The position numbers and the translations under genes were made by a program. A stretch of 64,000 bases of DNA from Muriicola sp. Z0-33. Its GTDB lineage: Bacteria > Bacteroidota > Bacteroidia > Flavobacteriales > Flavobacteriaceae. Below, in pieces: positions 1 to 8,423 of the stretch. A model generated the notes under the pieces. It had not been told where the DNA came from and made no database searches. It saw only the letters and a list, made by a program, of their open reading frames with translations. The stretch covers positions 124,001-188,000 of the forward strand of contig NZ_JAFMPW010000003.1 of NCBI RefSeq assembly GCF_026126425.1, given 5' to 3'. Every line of letters begins with the position of its first letter. The stretch's first letter is position 1.

Positions 1-162
1 AAATGTTCTGTTACCTGTCATTTCTTAAAAATTTTGGGCAAAAATACACTTTATTAAAGCAACCCACAACAATAAACTAACTTGTAGTAAAAACCAGGTA
101 TTTTGTAAAATAATGAATTGCTCAAAATTTCATCTCACCTACCATCCAAATTAAAATAAACC

Positions 163-1191
163 TCAGTATTTTTGATGTAAACTTGCTAATACCTTCCCAT
201 TATCGCCTATAATTTCTAACACAGCTTCCCCGGATAACAGGTTTAATTTAATTAGCCCAAAACTCTCTTCGGCTACAACTTCCCCAACCCGGTAGGGATT
301 GTCCTCTCCGGAAAAACTGGTATAAGCATGGGTTAAGCCGCTGCTGGTAAAATCTATTAGGGGGTAATTCATACCCTCTAAGGTTGTTTTTGAAAATTCC
401 GATATATGCCTGTCCCCGGAAAGGATCATTACCCCTCTTGCGCCTGAACTGCCAATAATGCTTTTTAATTTCTCAACTTCATGCGGAAAATTGGCCCAGG
501 ATTCAAAACCATGGCTATCCGAAAGAAATTGGATACTACTGACAATCAGATTAAAATTAGCGCTGCTGGATCTAAGTTGTTCCTCCAGCCATTTCCATTG
601 CTCTAATCCCAGCAGGGTGCCCTCTCCATAAACATTTGGAAGGTATCTTTTATCAGAAACAGTATCCTTTACTAATGAAGTCCTGAAATAGCGGGTATCC
701 AGCACAATTACTTTTATACTGTTTGCTCCCAGACTATAATTATGAGTAGCATAAACGCCTTCCCTGCTTCTCCTTGGGTGATCTGAAGGGACATCCATGA
801 AATCTAAAAATGCCTGTTGACTTTGCTCCTTAATTGAAAACTCTCTGCCTCCATCGTTTAAACCATAATCATGGTCGTCCCAGGTGCCGATAACCGGGGT
901 CTTTTTTCTAAGTTTATTATAACCCTTTACCTTTTTAAGCGCCTTATACTTTGCTTCAATTTTAGAAATATCTTTAGTATCTGCGTATATAATATCGCCT
1001 CCCCATATCCATAGATCTGGTTGAGGCTCCGCTATGTCATCCCAAAGTAAATTATCTATTGCTAATTTATTACAGGAACCAAAAGCGATGGTAAAATGAG
1101 ATTCGGATGCTCTTGAAGCAACATCAGGCATTGTACTTTTACAGGAAACCACCGAGAGCAAAAGGAAAAGAATGAAAACTTTTTTGTTCAT
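163..1191 (-). CDS. PhoD-like metallophosphatase lipoprotein
   Basis: Predicted phosphoesterase of the PhoD / alkaline phosphatase D-like superfamily, 342 residues, exported and lipid-anchored: the N-terminus is a hydrophobic leader ending in the lipobox VVSC (Cys17). The metal-site motifs run in the expected order: GSCN at 38-41, GGDIIYAD at 64-71, TWDDHDYG at 103-110, LDTR at 164-167 and LSGDRHISE at 257-265. Such enzymes hydrolyse phosphomonoesters or phosphodiesters outside the cytoplasm; the exact substrate cannot be read from sequence. It is transcribed divergently from the DHH phosphoesterase gene, with 77 bp between the two starts. Family assignment is firm; substrate and any link to phosphate starvation are inference. 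Confidence 0.88.
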   Translation of the reverse strand: MNKKVFILFLLLSVVSCKSTMPDVASRASESHFTIAFGSCNKLAIDNLLWDDIAEPQPDLWIWGGDIIYADTKDISKIEAKYKALKKVKGYNKLRKKTPVIGTWDDHDYGLNDGGREFSIKEQSQQAFLDFMDVPSDHPRRSREGVYATHNYSLGANSIKVIVLDTRYFRTSLVKDTVSDKRYLPNVYGEGTLLGLEQWKWLEEQLRSSSANFNLIVSSIQFLSDSHGFESWANFPHEVEKLKSIIGSSGARGVMILSGDRHISEFSKTTLEGMNYPLIDFTSSGLTHAYTSFSGEDNPYRVGEVVAEESFGLIKLNLLSGEAVLEIIGDNGKVLASLHQKY

Positions 1192-1255
1192 TTTAAATAG
1201 CTTAAATCATCTGTAAAAATAGCTTTTTGTGATTAAAGTCTATATTATATTATTG

Positions 1256-1263
1256 TATCTTTG
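1256..1263 (+). promoter_or_regulatory. TAnnTTTG promoter -7 box upstream of the DHH gene
   Basis: The octamer TATCTTTG matches the Bacteroidota -7 consensus TAnnTTTG and lies only 5 bases before the ATG at 1269. A TTTG at 1226-1229 is a possible -33 element, but the 26-base spacing is longer than the usual 19-21. The leader would be very short or absent. Confidence 0.5.
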
Positions 1264-1268
1264 CGCGC

Positions 1269-2285
1269 ATGAATTCAGAGGATGTAAAGGCAGTTAAAAG
1301 ACTTTTATCTGAACCACAGAAAATTGTTATCGTACCGCACAAAAATCCGGACGGGGATGCCATTGGATCTACCCTTGGCCTCTGCCATTATTTAAACAAA
1401 CTAGGACACGATGCTACCGTAGTGAGCCCTAACGACTTTCCACAATTCCTGAAATGGATGCCAGGCAGTGAATTGATAGTTAATTTTGAGAAAGACAATT
1501 CTTTGGCCCTCAAATTAATTACTGGGGCAACAATAATATGTACCCTGGATTTTAATCACCTAAGCAGAATTGGTCAAATGCAACAAAGTCTGGAAGCATC
1601 CCGGGCAGATTTTATAATGATAGACCATCACCAGGCACCGGCAGATTATGCCCTAATAACCTACTCTGATGTTAGTATGAGTTCTACCTGTGAGATGGTG
1701 TACAATTTTATTGAAGCCCTGGGAGGAAGGGGCAGTATCACCCCCGAAATAGCCAATTGTCTGTATGCCGGGATAATGACAGATACCGGTTCTTTTAAAT
1801 TCTCTTCCACCACATCCAGAACCCATCGGGTAATTGCGGCGCTCATAGACCAAGGTGCAGATAATACACAAGTACATCACAATATCTATGACAGCAATAG
1901 TTCGGACAGAGTTCGGCTATTGGGCTGTGCTCTGGGAAATATGGTGCTGCTAAAAGAATATAACACGGCTTACATTACTTTAAGTCAGGAAGAGTTGGAT
2001 GCCCATAATTATAAAAAAGGAGATACAGAAGGTTTTGTGAATTACGGGCTTACCGTAGAAGGGATTAAATTCGCCGTCATTTTTATAGAAAACAAGGAGG
2101 AAGGTATTATCAAAATCTCTTTCCGTTCTTTTGGTGAGTTCTCGGTGAACGACTTTGCAAGGGCGCACTACTCCGGCGGCGGTCATATCAATGCCGCAGG
2201 TGGAAGAAGTGAAAGTTCTCTGGAGGCAACTACAGAAAAATTTAAAGAGCTACTAAAACAATATAAAGATCAGCTGACCTCATGA
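1269..2285 (+). CDS. DHH-family phosphoesterase, NrnA-like oligoribonuclease/pAp phosphatase
   Basis: Cytoplasmic DHH/DHHA1 phosphoesterase, 338 residues, the usual length for NrnA-type enzymes that degrade nano-RNA and 3'-phosphoadenosine 5'-phosphate. Visible motifs: HKNPDGDAIGS at 24-34 (motif I), CTLDFNHLSRIG at 91-102, the name-giving DHH at 119-121, and a C-terminal GGGHINAAGG motif typical of DHHA1 substrate binding. The stop codon overlaps the start of gldI by 4 bases (ATGA), so the two are translationally coupled. Family assignment is firm; NrnA activity is inferred from domain order and length. Confidence 0.88.
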   Translation: MNSEDVKAVKRLLSEPQKIVIVPHKNPDGDAIGSTLGLCHYLNKLGHDATVVSPNDFPQFLKWMPGSELIVNFEKDNSLALKLITGATIICTLDFNHLSRIGQMQQSLEASRADFIMIDHHQAPADYALITYSDVSMSSTCEMVYNFIEALGGRGSITPEIANCLYAGIMTDTGSFKFSSTTSRTHRVIAALIDQGADNTQVHHNIYDSNSSDRVRLLGCALGNMVLLKEYNTAYITLSQEELDAHNYKKGDTEGFVNYGLTVEGIKFAVIFIENKEEGIIKISFRSFGEFSVNDFARAHYSGGGHINAAGGRSESSLEATTEKFKELLKQYKDQLTS

Positions 2286-2833
2286 AAAAAAATTGGCTAC
2301 TGCTGTTTTGTATAGGAATTATTGCCTGTCAGGGTCCTGAACCCAGAAGACCGGTAAAGGTAAAGACAGGTAGTTTTATGAAAGAATCTGCTGAACGAAG
2401 CAGGCAACTCCTTGCACAGGAAGAAGGAATAATACAAGGTATTATTAAAAATGATTCTTTAAACCAATATCTGAATTCTACCTCAGGATCATGGTATTAT
2501 TACAATGTTAAAGTCCCAACCTCCTCGCCCACTCCAAAACCCGACGATCTGGTTACCATGGCCTACAATGTCTTAAGTTTTGAAAATGATACCATTTACA
2601 GTGCGGAAGAAATTGGAATAAAAAAATACAAAGTAGATAAACAAGAGTTGTTTCCAGGTCTTAGGAATGCCGTTAAACTACTAAAAGAAGGAGAAACAGC
2701 TACATTTTTATTTCCTTCAGCAAGAGCTTATGGATATCATGGCGACAATAAGAAAATAGGTACAAACGTTCCTATTAAATCAACAATTTCAATTTTTAAA
2801 ATAGAGCAGGAACAAGATAGTATTCAAAATTAG
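2282..2833 (+). CDS. gldI: Gliding motility lipoprotein GldI (FKBP-type prolyl isomerase)
   Basis: Lipoprotein of 183 residues with a lipobox ending IIAC (Cys16), a charged linker, then an FKBP-type peptidyl-prolyl isomerase domain over roughly residues 80-178 (LFPGLRNAVKLLKEGE, FPSARAYGYHGD, and a closing beta strand). Length and layout match GldI, a periplasmic foldase needed for gliding and associated with type IX secretion in flavobacteria. It overlaps the upstream DHH gene by 4 bases and is followed 6 bases later by a second prolyl isomerase, so the three probably form one operon. Some FKBP catalytic positions look substituted, so an accessory rather than strongly catalytic role is possible. 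Confidence 0.85.
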   Translation: MKKNWLLLFCIGIIACQGPEPRRPVKVKTGSFMKESAERSRQLLAQEEGIIQGIIKNDSLNQYLNSTSGSWYYYNVKVPTSSPTPKPDDLVTMAYNVLSFENDTIYSAEEIGIKKYKVDKQELFPGLRNAVKLLKEGETATFLFPSARAYGYHGDNKKIGTNVPIKSTISIFKIEQEQDSIQN

Positions 2834-2839
2834 AAAAAG

Positions 2840-3958
2840 ATGAAAAAAACATATGTGATAATGCTGGCCATAATAACCCTTGCGGTCAGTTGCAAATCCA
2901 GCAAATACACGGATTTGGATGATGGGATTTTTGCGGATATACAGACTACCAATGGTGATATTCTTGTAAAACTAGAACATCTAAAAACTCCGGTAACAGT
3001 GGCCAACTTTGTTTCTCTGGCTGAAGGCACCAATCCGTTTGTCAGCGAAAAATACAAAGAACGCCCCTATTATGACGGAATCATTTTTCACAGGGTAATG
3101 AAAGATTTTATGATTCAGGGAGGTGACCCGGACGGTATAGGAACCGGAAATCCGGGGTATAGGTTTAAAGACGAATTCCACGATTCTTTGAGTCATTCTA
3201 GAAAAGGTATTCTTTCCATGGCCAACAGCGGGCCCAAAACCAATGGGAGTCAGTTCTTTATTACTCATAAGGCCACTCCATGGCTCGATGGTGTACATAC
3301 CGTCTTTGGGGAAGTTGTTGTGGGTATAGAAGTTGTGGACTCTATTGCCAATGTAGCGGTTTATACCGAGCCCAACAGAAAAGATAAGCCTGTAACAGAA
3401 GTAAAGATGAATAAGGTAGAAATTATCCGCAATGGAAAAGAAGCCAGGAAATTTGACGCAGTTCAGGTAATGACAGACTATTTTGCGGAGGAGAAGGCAC
3501 AGGAAGAAGCTTTTGGCAAAATGAAATCCGATTTTGCGGCAGAAATCAGCCAGCAAAAAGAAAAAGCAGAAACGCTGCCTTCCGGACTTAAAATACTTAC
3601 CATCACTGAGGGTACAGGGGAAAAACCTGCACTTGGACAGAAAGCACTAGTAAATTATGCAGGGTATCTTGCCGATGGTACACTGTTCGATAGTAATTAT
3701 GAAGATGTGGCCATTAAATACAATATGTTCGATCCTAAAAGAAAACAAGGCGGAGGCTATGATCCTATCCCAATGGTATTTAGCAACGAAGCCCGTCTGA
3801 TCGCCGGATTCAAAGAAGGACTACTTAGTATGAAGGTGGGTGATAAAATCAGGGTATTTATCCCTCCACATCTGGGATATGGAGCCCAGGGTTATGGACC
3901 TATCCCGGCAAATTCAGATCTTGTCTTTGATTTGGAAATTGTAGGTATAGGCGGTTAA
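2840..3958 (+). CDS. Cyclophilin-FKBP fusion prolyl isomerase lipoprotein
   Basis: Lipoprotein (lipobox AVSC, Cys18) of 372 residues that joins two unrelated prolyl isomerase folds. Residues about 27-195 are a cyclophilin ([17 protein letters not shown], then [16 protein letters not shown] and HTVFGEVV, which carry the standard active-site residues). Residues about 246-370 are an FKBP domain ([45 protein letters not shown]), with an unusual insertion after TLFDSN that contains a glycine-rich KQGGGYDP stretch. It follows gldI by 6 bases, so two outer-envelope foldases are co-expressed. A strong terminator lies 21 bases downstream. Envelope protein folding is inferred. Confidence 0.88.
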   Translation: MKKTYVIMLAIITLAVSCKSSKYTDLDDGIFADIQTTNGDILVKLEHLKTPVTVANFVSLAEGTNPFVSEKYKERPYYDGIIFHRVMKDFMIQGGDPDGIGTGNPGYRFKDEFHDSLSHSRKGILSMANSGPKTNGSQFFITHKATPWLDGVHTVFGEVVVGIEVVDSIANVAVYTEPNRKDKPVTEVKMNKVEIIRNGKEARKFDAVQVMTDYFAEEKAQEEAFGKMKSDFAAEISQQKEKAETLPSGLKILTITEGTGEKPALGQKALVNYAGYLADGTLFDSNYEDVAIKYNMFDPKRKQGGGYDPIPMVFSNEARLIAGFKEGLLSMKVGDKIRVFIPPHLGYGAQGYGPIPANSDLVFDLEIVGIGG

Positions 3959-3979
3959 ATACTTCATCATTTAAGATGT

Positions 3980-4013
3980 ACCCCCGGCATAAATATAATT
4001 TTATGCCGGGGGT
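3980..4013 (+). terminator. Rho-independent terminator after the prolyl isomerase operon
   Basis: A perfect 14-bp inverted repeat, ACCCCCGGCATAAA (3980-3993) and its complement (4000-4013), with a 6-base AT loop, followed by a T-rich tract (TTTTATTTT). It closes the DHH-gldI-isomerase operon before the sulfatase gene at 4067. Confidence 0.93.
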
Positions 4014-4066
4014 TTTTATTTTCTATTATCGGGGCTTTACTATATTTATACAAAACCTGGAAAGCG

Positions 4067-5635
4067 ATGATAAAAACAATGGCAGTAAAAATTGGAATAA
4101 TTATTTTGTTCGCCGGGTTTGGATCGCTTTCTCTGACGGCGCAAGAGCAAGACCGTCCCAACATCTTATTTATATTATCTGATGACCATACCTCTCAGGC
4201 CTGGGGTATTTATGATGGGGTTTTAAAAGACTACGTGGTGAATACCAATATTAAAAGACTGGCCAACGAAGGAGCCGTTCTCGAAAATAGTTTCTGTACC
4301 AATTCTATCTGCAGCCCCAGCAGAGGAAGTATCCTTACCGGACAGTATAGCCATAAGAATAAGGTATACACCCTTAACGAAGCCCTTCCTGAAAATCATC
4401 CGAATATTGCGCGGGAACTATCGAAAAGCGGATATCAAACTGCAGTTATTGGCAAATGGCATTTGGTAAAACCCCCGCAAGGTTTTGATTATTTCAATGT
4501 GCTTCCCGGACAAGGAAGATACTGGGATCCTGTTCTTAAGACCAAAGAAAACTGGAAAGACGGTCATGACAGTAGCGAGGGAAAAGTTTATAAAGGTTTT
4601 TCTACCGATGTCATTGCAGATCTGACAATAGAACATCTGAAAAAAAGAGATCGCTCTAAACCTTTTATGATGATGTGCAACTTTAAGGCTACTCATGAAC
4701 CTTTTGATTATCCGGATCGTTTTAAACCTTTGTATAAGGATGAAGACATCCCGGAACCGAGGTCTTTGTTAGACTTTAATAAGGCAACCACAGGCAGAAC
4801 TTTTAAAGGACAAAAATTAGAAATACTAGGGGAGCGCTGGGAACAAGCCACTAAAAACCCTGAAAAATTCTGGACGTCTTATCCTGGTCTACCCTACCCC
4901 CTTTCTGAGCAAGACAGCATTTTGAAAAGGAAACAGATTTACCAAAAATTGGTCAAAGACTTTATGAGAAGCGGGGCCGCTATAGATGATAATATCGGGA
5001 AGTTGTTAGATTATCTGGAATCAGAGGGTATTGCAGATAATACTGTAGTAATTTATGCCGCAGATCAGGGATATTTCCTTGGGGAGCATGGCTTTTTCGA
5101 CAAACGACTTATTTATGAAGAATCGCTTAGAATGCCATTTGTTATACGGTATCCTAAAGAAATAAAAGGAGGAAGCCGTATTGACGACATTATCCTCAAT
5201 ATAGATTTTGCGGCCCTACTGGCAGATTATGCAGGATTGGAAAAACCAGCCTTTATACAGGGTGAGAGTTTCAGGGAAAACCTTAAAGGGAATACACCTG
5301 AAAATTGGAGAGAGGAAATGTACTACCGCTATTGGCTGCACCATCCAAAAAGACCGGCCCATTTCGGCATACGCACACGCCATCACAAACTTGCCCTTTT
5401 CTACGGACAGGATTTGCAAATGAAAGGCACATCCAAAGTAAGTACTGCTCCGGCCTGGGAGTTTTATGATCTCGATAAAGACCCTTTTGAATTACACAAT
5501 GCCGTGGAGGAAGCTTCCTATGGAGAAACCATCCGCAAAATGAAAGTAAAACTTAAAGCGCTGCGCAAAACCTACGAGGATCTGGATGCTGATTATCCTG
5601 AAATGCAGACCATACTAAATACAGAGTTGAAATAG
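4067..5635 (+). CDS. Exported Cys-type sulfatase (arylsulfatase family S1)
   Basis: Sulfatase of 522 residues with an N-terminal signal peptide ending near LTAQ (residue 26). The formylglycine signature CSPSR lies at 82-86, so Cys82 is the predicted catalytic precursor. Other family marks are NILFILSDDH at 32-41 (metal ligands), GKWHL at 129-133, AADQGYFLGEHGFFDKR near 332-348, and a C-terminal DUF4976-like segment ending WEFYDLDKDPFELHN. Marine flavobacteria use such enzymes to desulfate algal polysaccharides; the substrate here is unknown, and no glycoside hydrolase, SusC/D pair or formylglycine-generating enzyme is adjacent. An alternative ATG lies 15 bases inside at 4082; I kept the first ATG. 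Confidence 0.9.
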   Translation: MIKTMAVKIGIIILFAGFGSLSLTAQEQDRPNILFILSDDHTSQAWGIYDGVLKDYVVNTNIKRLANEGAVLENSFCTNSICSPSRGSILTGQYSHKNKVYTLNEALPENHPNIARELSKSGYQTAVIGKWHLVKPPQGFDYFNVLPGQGRYWDPVLKTKENWKDGHDSSEGKVYKGFSTDVIADLTIEHLKKRDRSKPFMMMCNFKATHEPFDYPDRFKPLYKDEDIPEPRSLLDFNKATTGRTFKGQKLEILGERWEQATKNPEKFWTSYPGLPYPLSEQDSILKRKQIYQKLVKDFMRSGAAIDDNIGKLLDYLESEGIADNTVVIYAADQGYFLGEHGFFDKRLIYEESLRMPFVIRYPKEIKGGSRIDDIILNIDFAALLADYAGLEKPAFIQGESFRENLKGNTPENWREEMYYRYWLHHPKRPAHFGIRTRHHKLALFYGQDLQMKGTSKVSTAPAWEFYDLDKDPFELHNAVEEASYGETIRKMKVKLKALRKTYEDLDADYPEMQTILNTELK

Positions 5636-5674
5636 TATTATCAGGAGAATTAATTTAATGTTACAAAGAAATAT

Positions 5675-7129
5675 TTAAGGGGTATTGGCAAGTACAGCGT
5701 TTAGAAACTTCCAGAACTTTTGCACAGAGCTTATGTTTACACGTTCATCTGGAGAATGCGCCCCTCTTATTGTGGGTCCGAAACTAACCATTTCAGTTTC
5801 CGGATAATTCTGCCCGAGAATACCGCATTCCAGACCAGCATGACAAGCCATCACATCAGGTTTTTCAGAAAATAAACTCTCGTAATTGGTTTGGACTATT
5901 TTTAATATTTCAGAATCTGGCTTGGGTTCCCAGCCGGGATAATCACCAGAAAATGAAACCTTGTAACCGGCTAATTCAAATGCAGAACGCAAAGAATGCG
6001 CCATATCCATTTTAGCTGAATCTACAGAAGAACGGGTTAGACACCCAATTTTAATTTCTCCATTGCTTACGGCTACTCTTGCAACGTTGTTAGAGGTTTC
6101 TACAAGATCGGGAATGGCCGCGCTCATTGCATATACGCCGTTCTGCGCAGCATAAATGCTTTGTAACAGCCTTCTTACATCATTATTTTCAATCACTTCT
6201 TCCGGTCTTGCTGCATCTCTGAGTTCAATATTTAAGTCGGGTTCGGTATGCTCAAGTTCACTTTTTATGGTATGTATCTGCTTTTGCAATGCAGCCTTGT
6301 AACGCTCTATTTCAGCATCGCCGATCATTATTTTTGCCATACTTTCTCTTGGAATGGCATTTCGTAAACCCCCTCCGTCAATTTCAGCAACTTCGGCATT
6401 AAAGGTAAAAACAGCGCTATAAAGCAATCTGTTCATTATTTTATTGGCATTACCCAGACCTTTATGGATATCCATACCACTATGGCCTCCTTGCAGGCCA
6501 TTCACCAGCAGGCTAAAAGCAGCATACCCTTTAGACAGCGCTACTTTCTTATAAGTTCCTAAGGCGGTGACGTCTATTCCACCGGCACAGCCAATGGCTA
6601 TTTCATTATCTTCTTCGGTATCCAGGTTAAGCAAATATTTACCTTCAAGTATCCCTCCCTGCAGCCCCATTGCCCCGGTCATACCTGTTTCCTCATCTAT
6701 CGTAAAAAGTGCCTCTAATGGGGGATGAGATATATCTTCACTTTCTAATAATGCCATTATTGCCGCTACCCCTAAACCATTATCAGCACCAAGAGTAGTT
6801 CCTCTTGCCTTTACCCAATCACCATCTACATACATTTTAATACCTTCAGTGTCAAAATCAAATTGGGTATCGGCGTTTTTCTGATGCACCATATCCAAAT
6901 GAGATTGAAGAATTATGGTTTCTCTATTGGCCATATCCGTTGTTCCGGGCTTTTTGATTATGACATTACCTACTTCATCTTTGATGGTTTCTAAACCGAG
7001 TGATGTGCCAAAATTCATCATAAAATCAATAACCCGTTCTTCTTTTTTTGATGGCCTTGGTACGGCATTCAGATCGGCAAACTTGTTCCAAACTGCACTG
7101 GGCTCCAATTGTCTTACTTCCTGATTCAT
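5675..7129 (-). CDS. pepD: Aminoacyl-histidine dipeptidase PepD (M20C)
   Basis: Cytoplasmic metallo-dipeptidase of 484 residues, matching PepD / beta-alanyl-histidine dipeptidase length. Zinc-site residues are in place: HLD at 77-79, the GADNGLG motif with Asp116, DEETGMTGA near residue 145, and a lid-domain GGHSGMDI. It splits dipeptides such as Xaa-His. It is convergent with the sulfatase gene (39 bases apart) and divergent from the DUF3810 gene. Confidence 0.92.
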   Translation of the reverse strand: MNQEVRQLEPSAVWNKFADLNAVPRPSKKEERVIDFMMNFGTSLGLETIKDEVGNVIIKKPGTTDMANRETIILQSHLDMVHQKNADTQFDFDTEGIKMYVDGDWVKARGTTLGADNGLGVAAIMALLESEDISHPPLEALFTIDEETGMTGAMGLQGGILEGKYLLNLDTEEDNEIAIGCAGGIDVTALGTYKKVALSKGYAAFSLLVNGLQGGHSGMDIHKGLGNANKIMNRLLYSAVFTFNAEVAEIDGGGLRNAIPRESMAKIMIGDAEIERYKAALQKQIHTIKSELEHTEPDLNIELRDAARPEEVIENNDVRRLLQSIYAAQNGVYAMSAAIPDLVETSNNVARVAVSNGEIKIGCLTRSSVDSAKMDMAHSLRSAFELAGYKVSFSGDYPGWEPKPDSEILKIVQTNYESLFSEKPDVMACHAGLECGILGQNYPETEMVSFGPTIRGAHSPDERVNISSVQKFWKFLNAVLANTP

Positions 7130-7146
7130 AATTTTAATTCTATCCT

Positions 7147-7154
7147 CAAAAATA
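7147..7154 (-). promoter_or_regulatory. TAnnTTTG -7 box for pepD
   Basis: The minus strand reads TATTTTTG, 17 bases before the pepD ATG. It forms a divergent pair with the plus-strand box at 7187-7194. Confidence 0.45.
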
Positions 7155-7186
7155 CGTTATGAAAAACAACCCTGCGAATATTTGGC

Positions 7187-7194
7187 TAATTTTG
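7187..7194 (+). promoter_or_regulatory. TAnnTTTG -7 box for the DUF3810 gene
   Basis: TAATTTTG sits 5 bases before the ATG at 7200. Its position argues against the in-frame TTG at 7182 as start, since that codon lies before the promoter box. Confidence 0.5.
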
Positions 7195-7199
7195 ATACG

Positions 7200-8279
7200 A
7201 TGAAAAATAAACTCAAAAATGGGATTGCCCTTTCATTGGTCCCTCAAATTGTTCTGGTTAAATGGTTGGGTAGTTACCCCGAAATTATTGAGGCCTACTA
7301 CAGCCAGGGGGTATACCCCTTTGTATCGGGATTTTTCAGATTTCTGTTTGGATGGGTGTCTTTTTCTATAGGAGACATCATCTATATCTGCCTTGGTCTG
7401 CTTGCCATCAAATATGTGGTAACAAAAAGGAAATACATCCTTAGCAAACCGCTAATTTTCTTTAGAAATATCTTTGTGGTTCTCGCTGTTGCCTATTTTA
7501 CCTTTCATCTAATGTGGGGGTTTAACTATTACCGCCAGCCCATTTCCAAAACACTATCGCTAACCGAATTAAAAGAACAGACGGCCCTAATTGAATTTAC
7601 CGAAAAGCTGATTATTGCTACAAATACCCAACAGGTTGCAATAAACAATGACAGCACAAAAAGCGTTCAAATTCCCTATTCCAAAAAAGAAATATTCCAA
7701 AAAACCCTGGAGGGCTATTCAGATTTAAAAAAGGAGTACCCGGAATTAGACTATTTAAAACCCAGCCTTAAAACTTCTTTATTCAGTACCCTCCTAACCT
7801 ATATGGGCTATGGAGGTTACCTCAATCCCTTTACCAATGAAGCTCAGGTAAATGGTAAAATCCCAAAGATCAGGCTTCCGGTAGTAGCCGGACATGAAAT
7901 AGGACATCAGTTAGGTTATTCCGCTGAAAACGAAACCAACTTTGTTGGATATCTGGTTACATTAAATAATAAGGATCCTTACTTTCGCTATTCCGCCTTA
8001 TCCTATGGCCTGAGTTATTGCCTGAGTGATATAAAAAGAAAAGATGCTGCCCAATTTAAAGCCTTATATGCTAAAGTTAACAGGGGAGTAAAGAACAACT
8101 ACAAGGAAATTACAGAATTCTGGATGGGTTACGAAAACCCGCTAGAGCCGGTCTTTAAGTCGGCCTTCAGCACCTTTCTAAAAGCCAACAGTCAAAAGAA
8201 GGGCATAGACAGCTACAATCTGGTTGTTTCTTTATTGGTAGCCTATCATAATGAGCGTCCGCTACAGGATGAACCCTGA
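7200..8279 (+). CDS. DUF3810 membrane zinc-metallopeptidase-like protein
   Basis: About 359 residues. Three hydrophobic segments in the first third (around SLVPQIVLVKWL, YPFVSGFFRFLFGWVSF and IIYICLGLLAI, then a strand near LAVAYFTFHLMWG) precede a soluble C-terminal domain with AGHEIGHQLGY, an HExxH zinc-peptidase signature, and a downstream ENETNF that could supply the third ligand. This is the layout of the DUF3810 family common in Bacteroidota; its substrate is unknown to me. The start was set at the ATG at 7200, right after a promoter box; an upstream TTG at 7182 would add six residues. Confidence 0.8.
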   Translation: MKNKLKNGIALSLVPQIVLVKWLGSYPEIIEAYYSQGVYPFVSGFFRFLFGWVSFSIGDIIYICLGLLAIKYVVTKRKYILSKPLIFFRNIFVVLAVAYFTFHLMWGFNYYRQPISKTLSLTELKEQTALIEFTEKLIIATNTQQVAINNDSTKSVQIPYSKKEIFQKTLEGYSDLKKEYPELDYLKPSLKTSLFSTLLTYMGYGGYLNPFTNEAQVNGKIPKIRLPVVAGHEIGHQLGYSAENETNFVGYLVTLNNKDPYFRYSALSYGLSYCLSDIKRKDAAQFKALYAKVNRGVKNNYKEITEFWMGYENPLEPVFKSAFSTFLKANSQKKGIDSYNLVVSLLVAYHNERPLQDEP

Positions 8280-8423
8280 TCAGCAACCGTTTAACCAATA
8301 GGGTTTTAAAATAGTTGCATTAGAGGGAGCTAAATGGAGTAAAAGTTAAAAAACATATTTCCGCTAAATATTCTCGTGACTTCCGTTATTTTTAGAACGA
8401 CTAATTCACTAATTCGATTAAAT

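Noticed and set aside
2981-3556. 191-codon minus-strand frame opposite the cyclophilin-FKBP gene
   Set aside because: Shadow of a gene whose two catalytic domains are unmistakable.
3976-4182. 68-codon frame through the terminator
   Set aside because: Starts just before the perfect terminator hairpin and overlaps the sulfatase in another frame.
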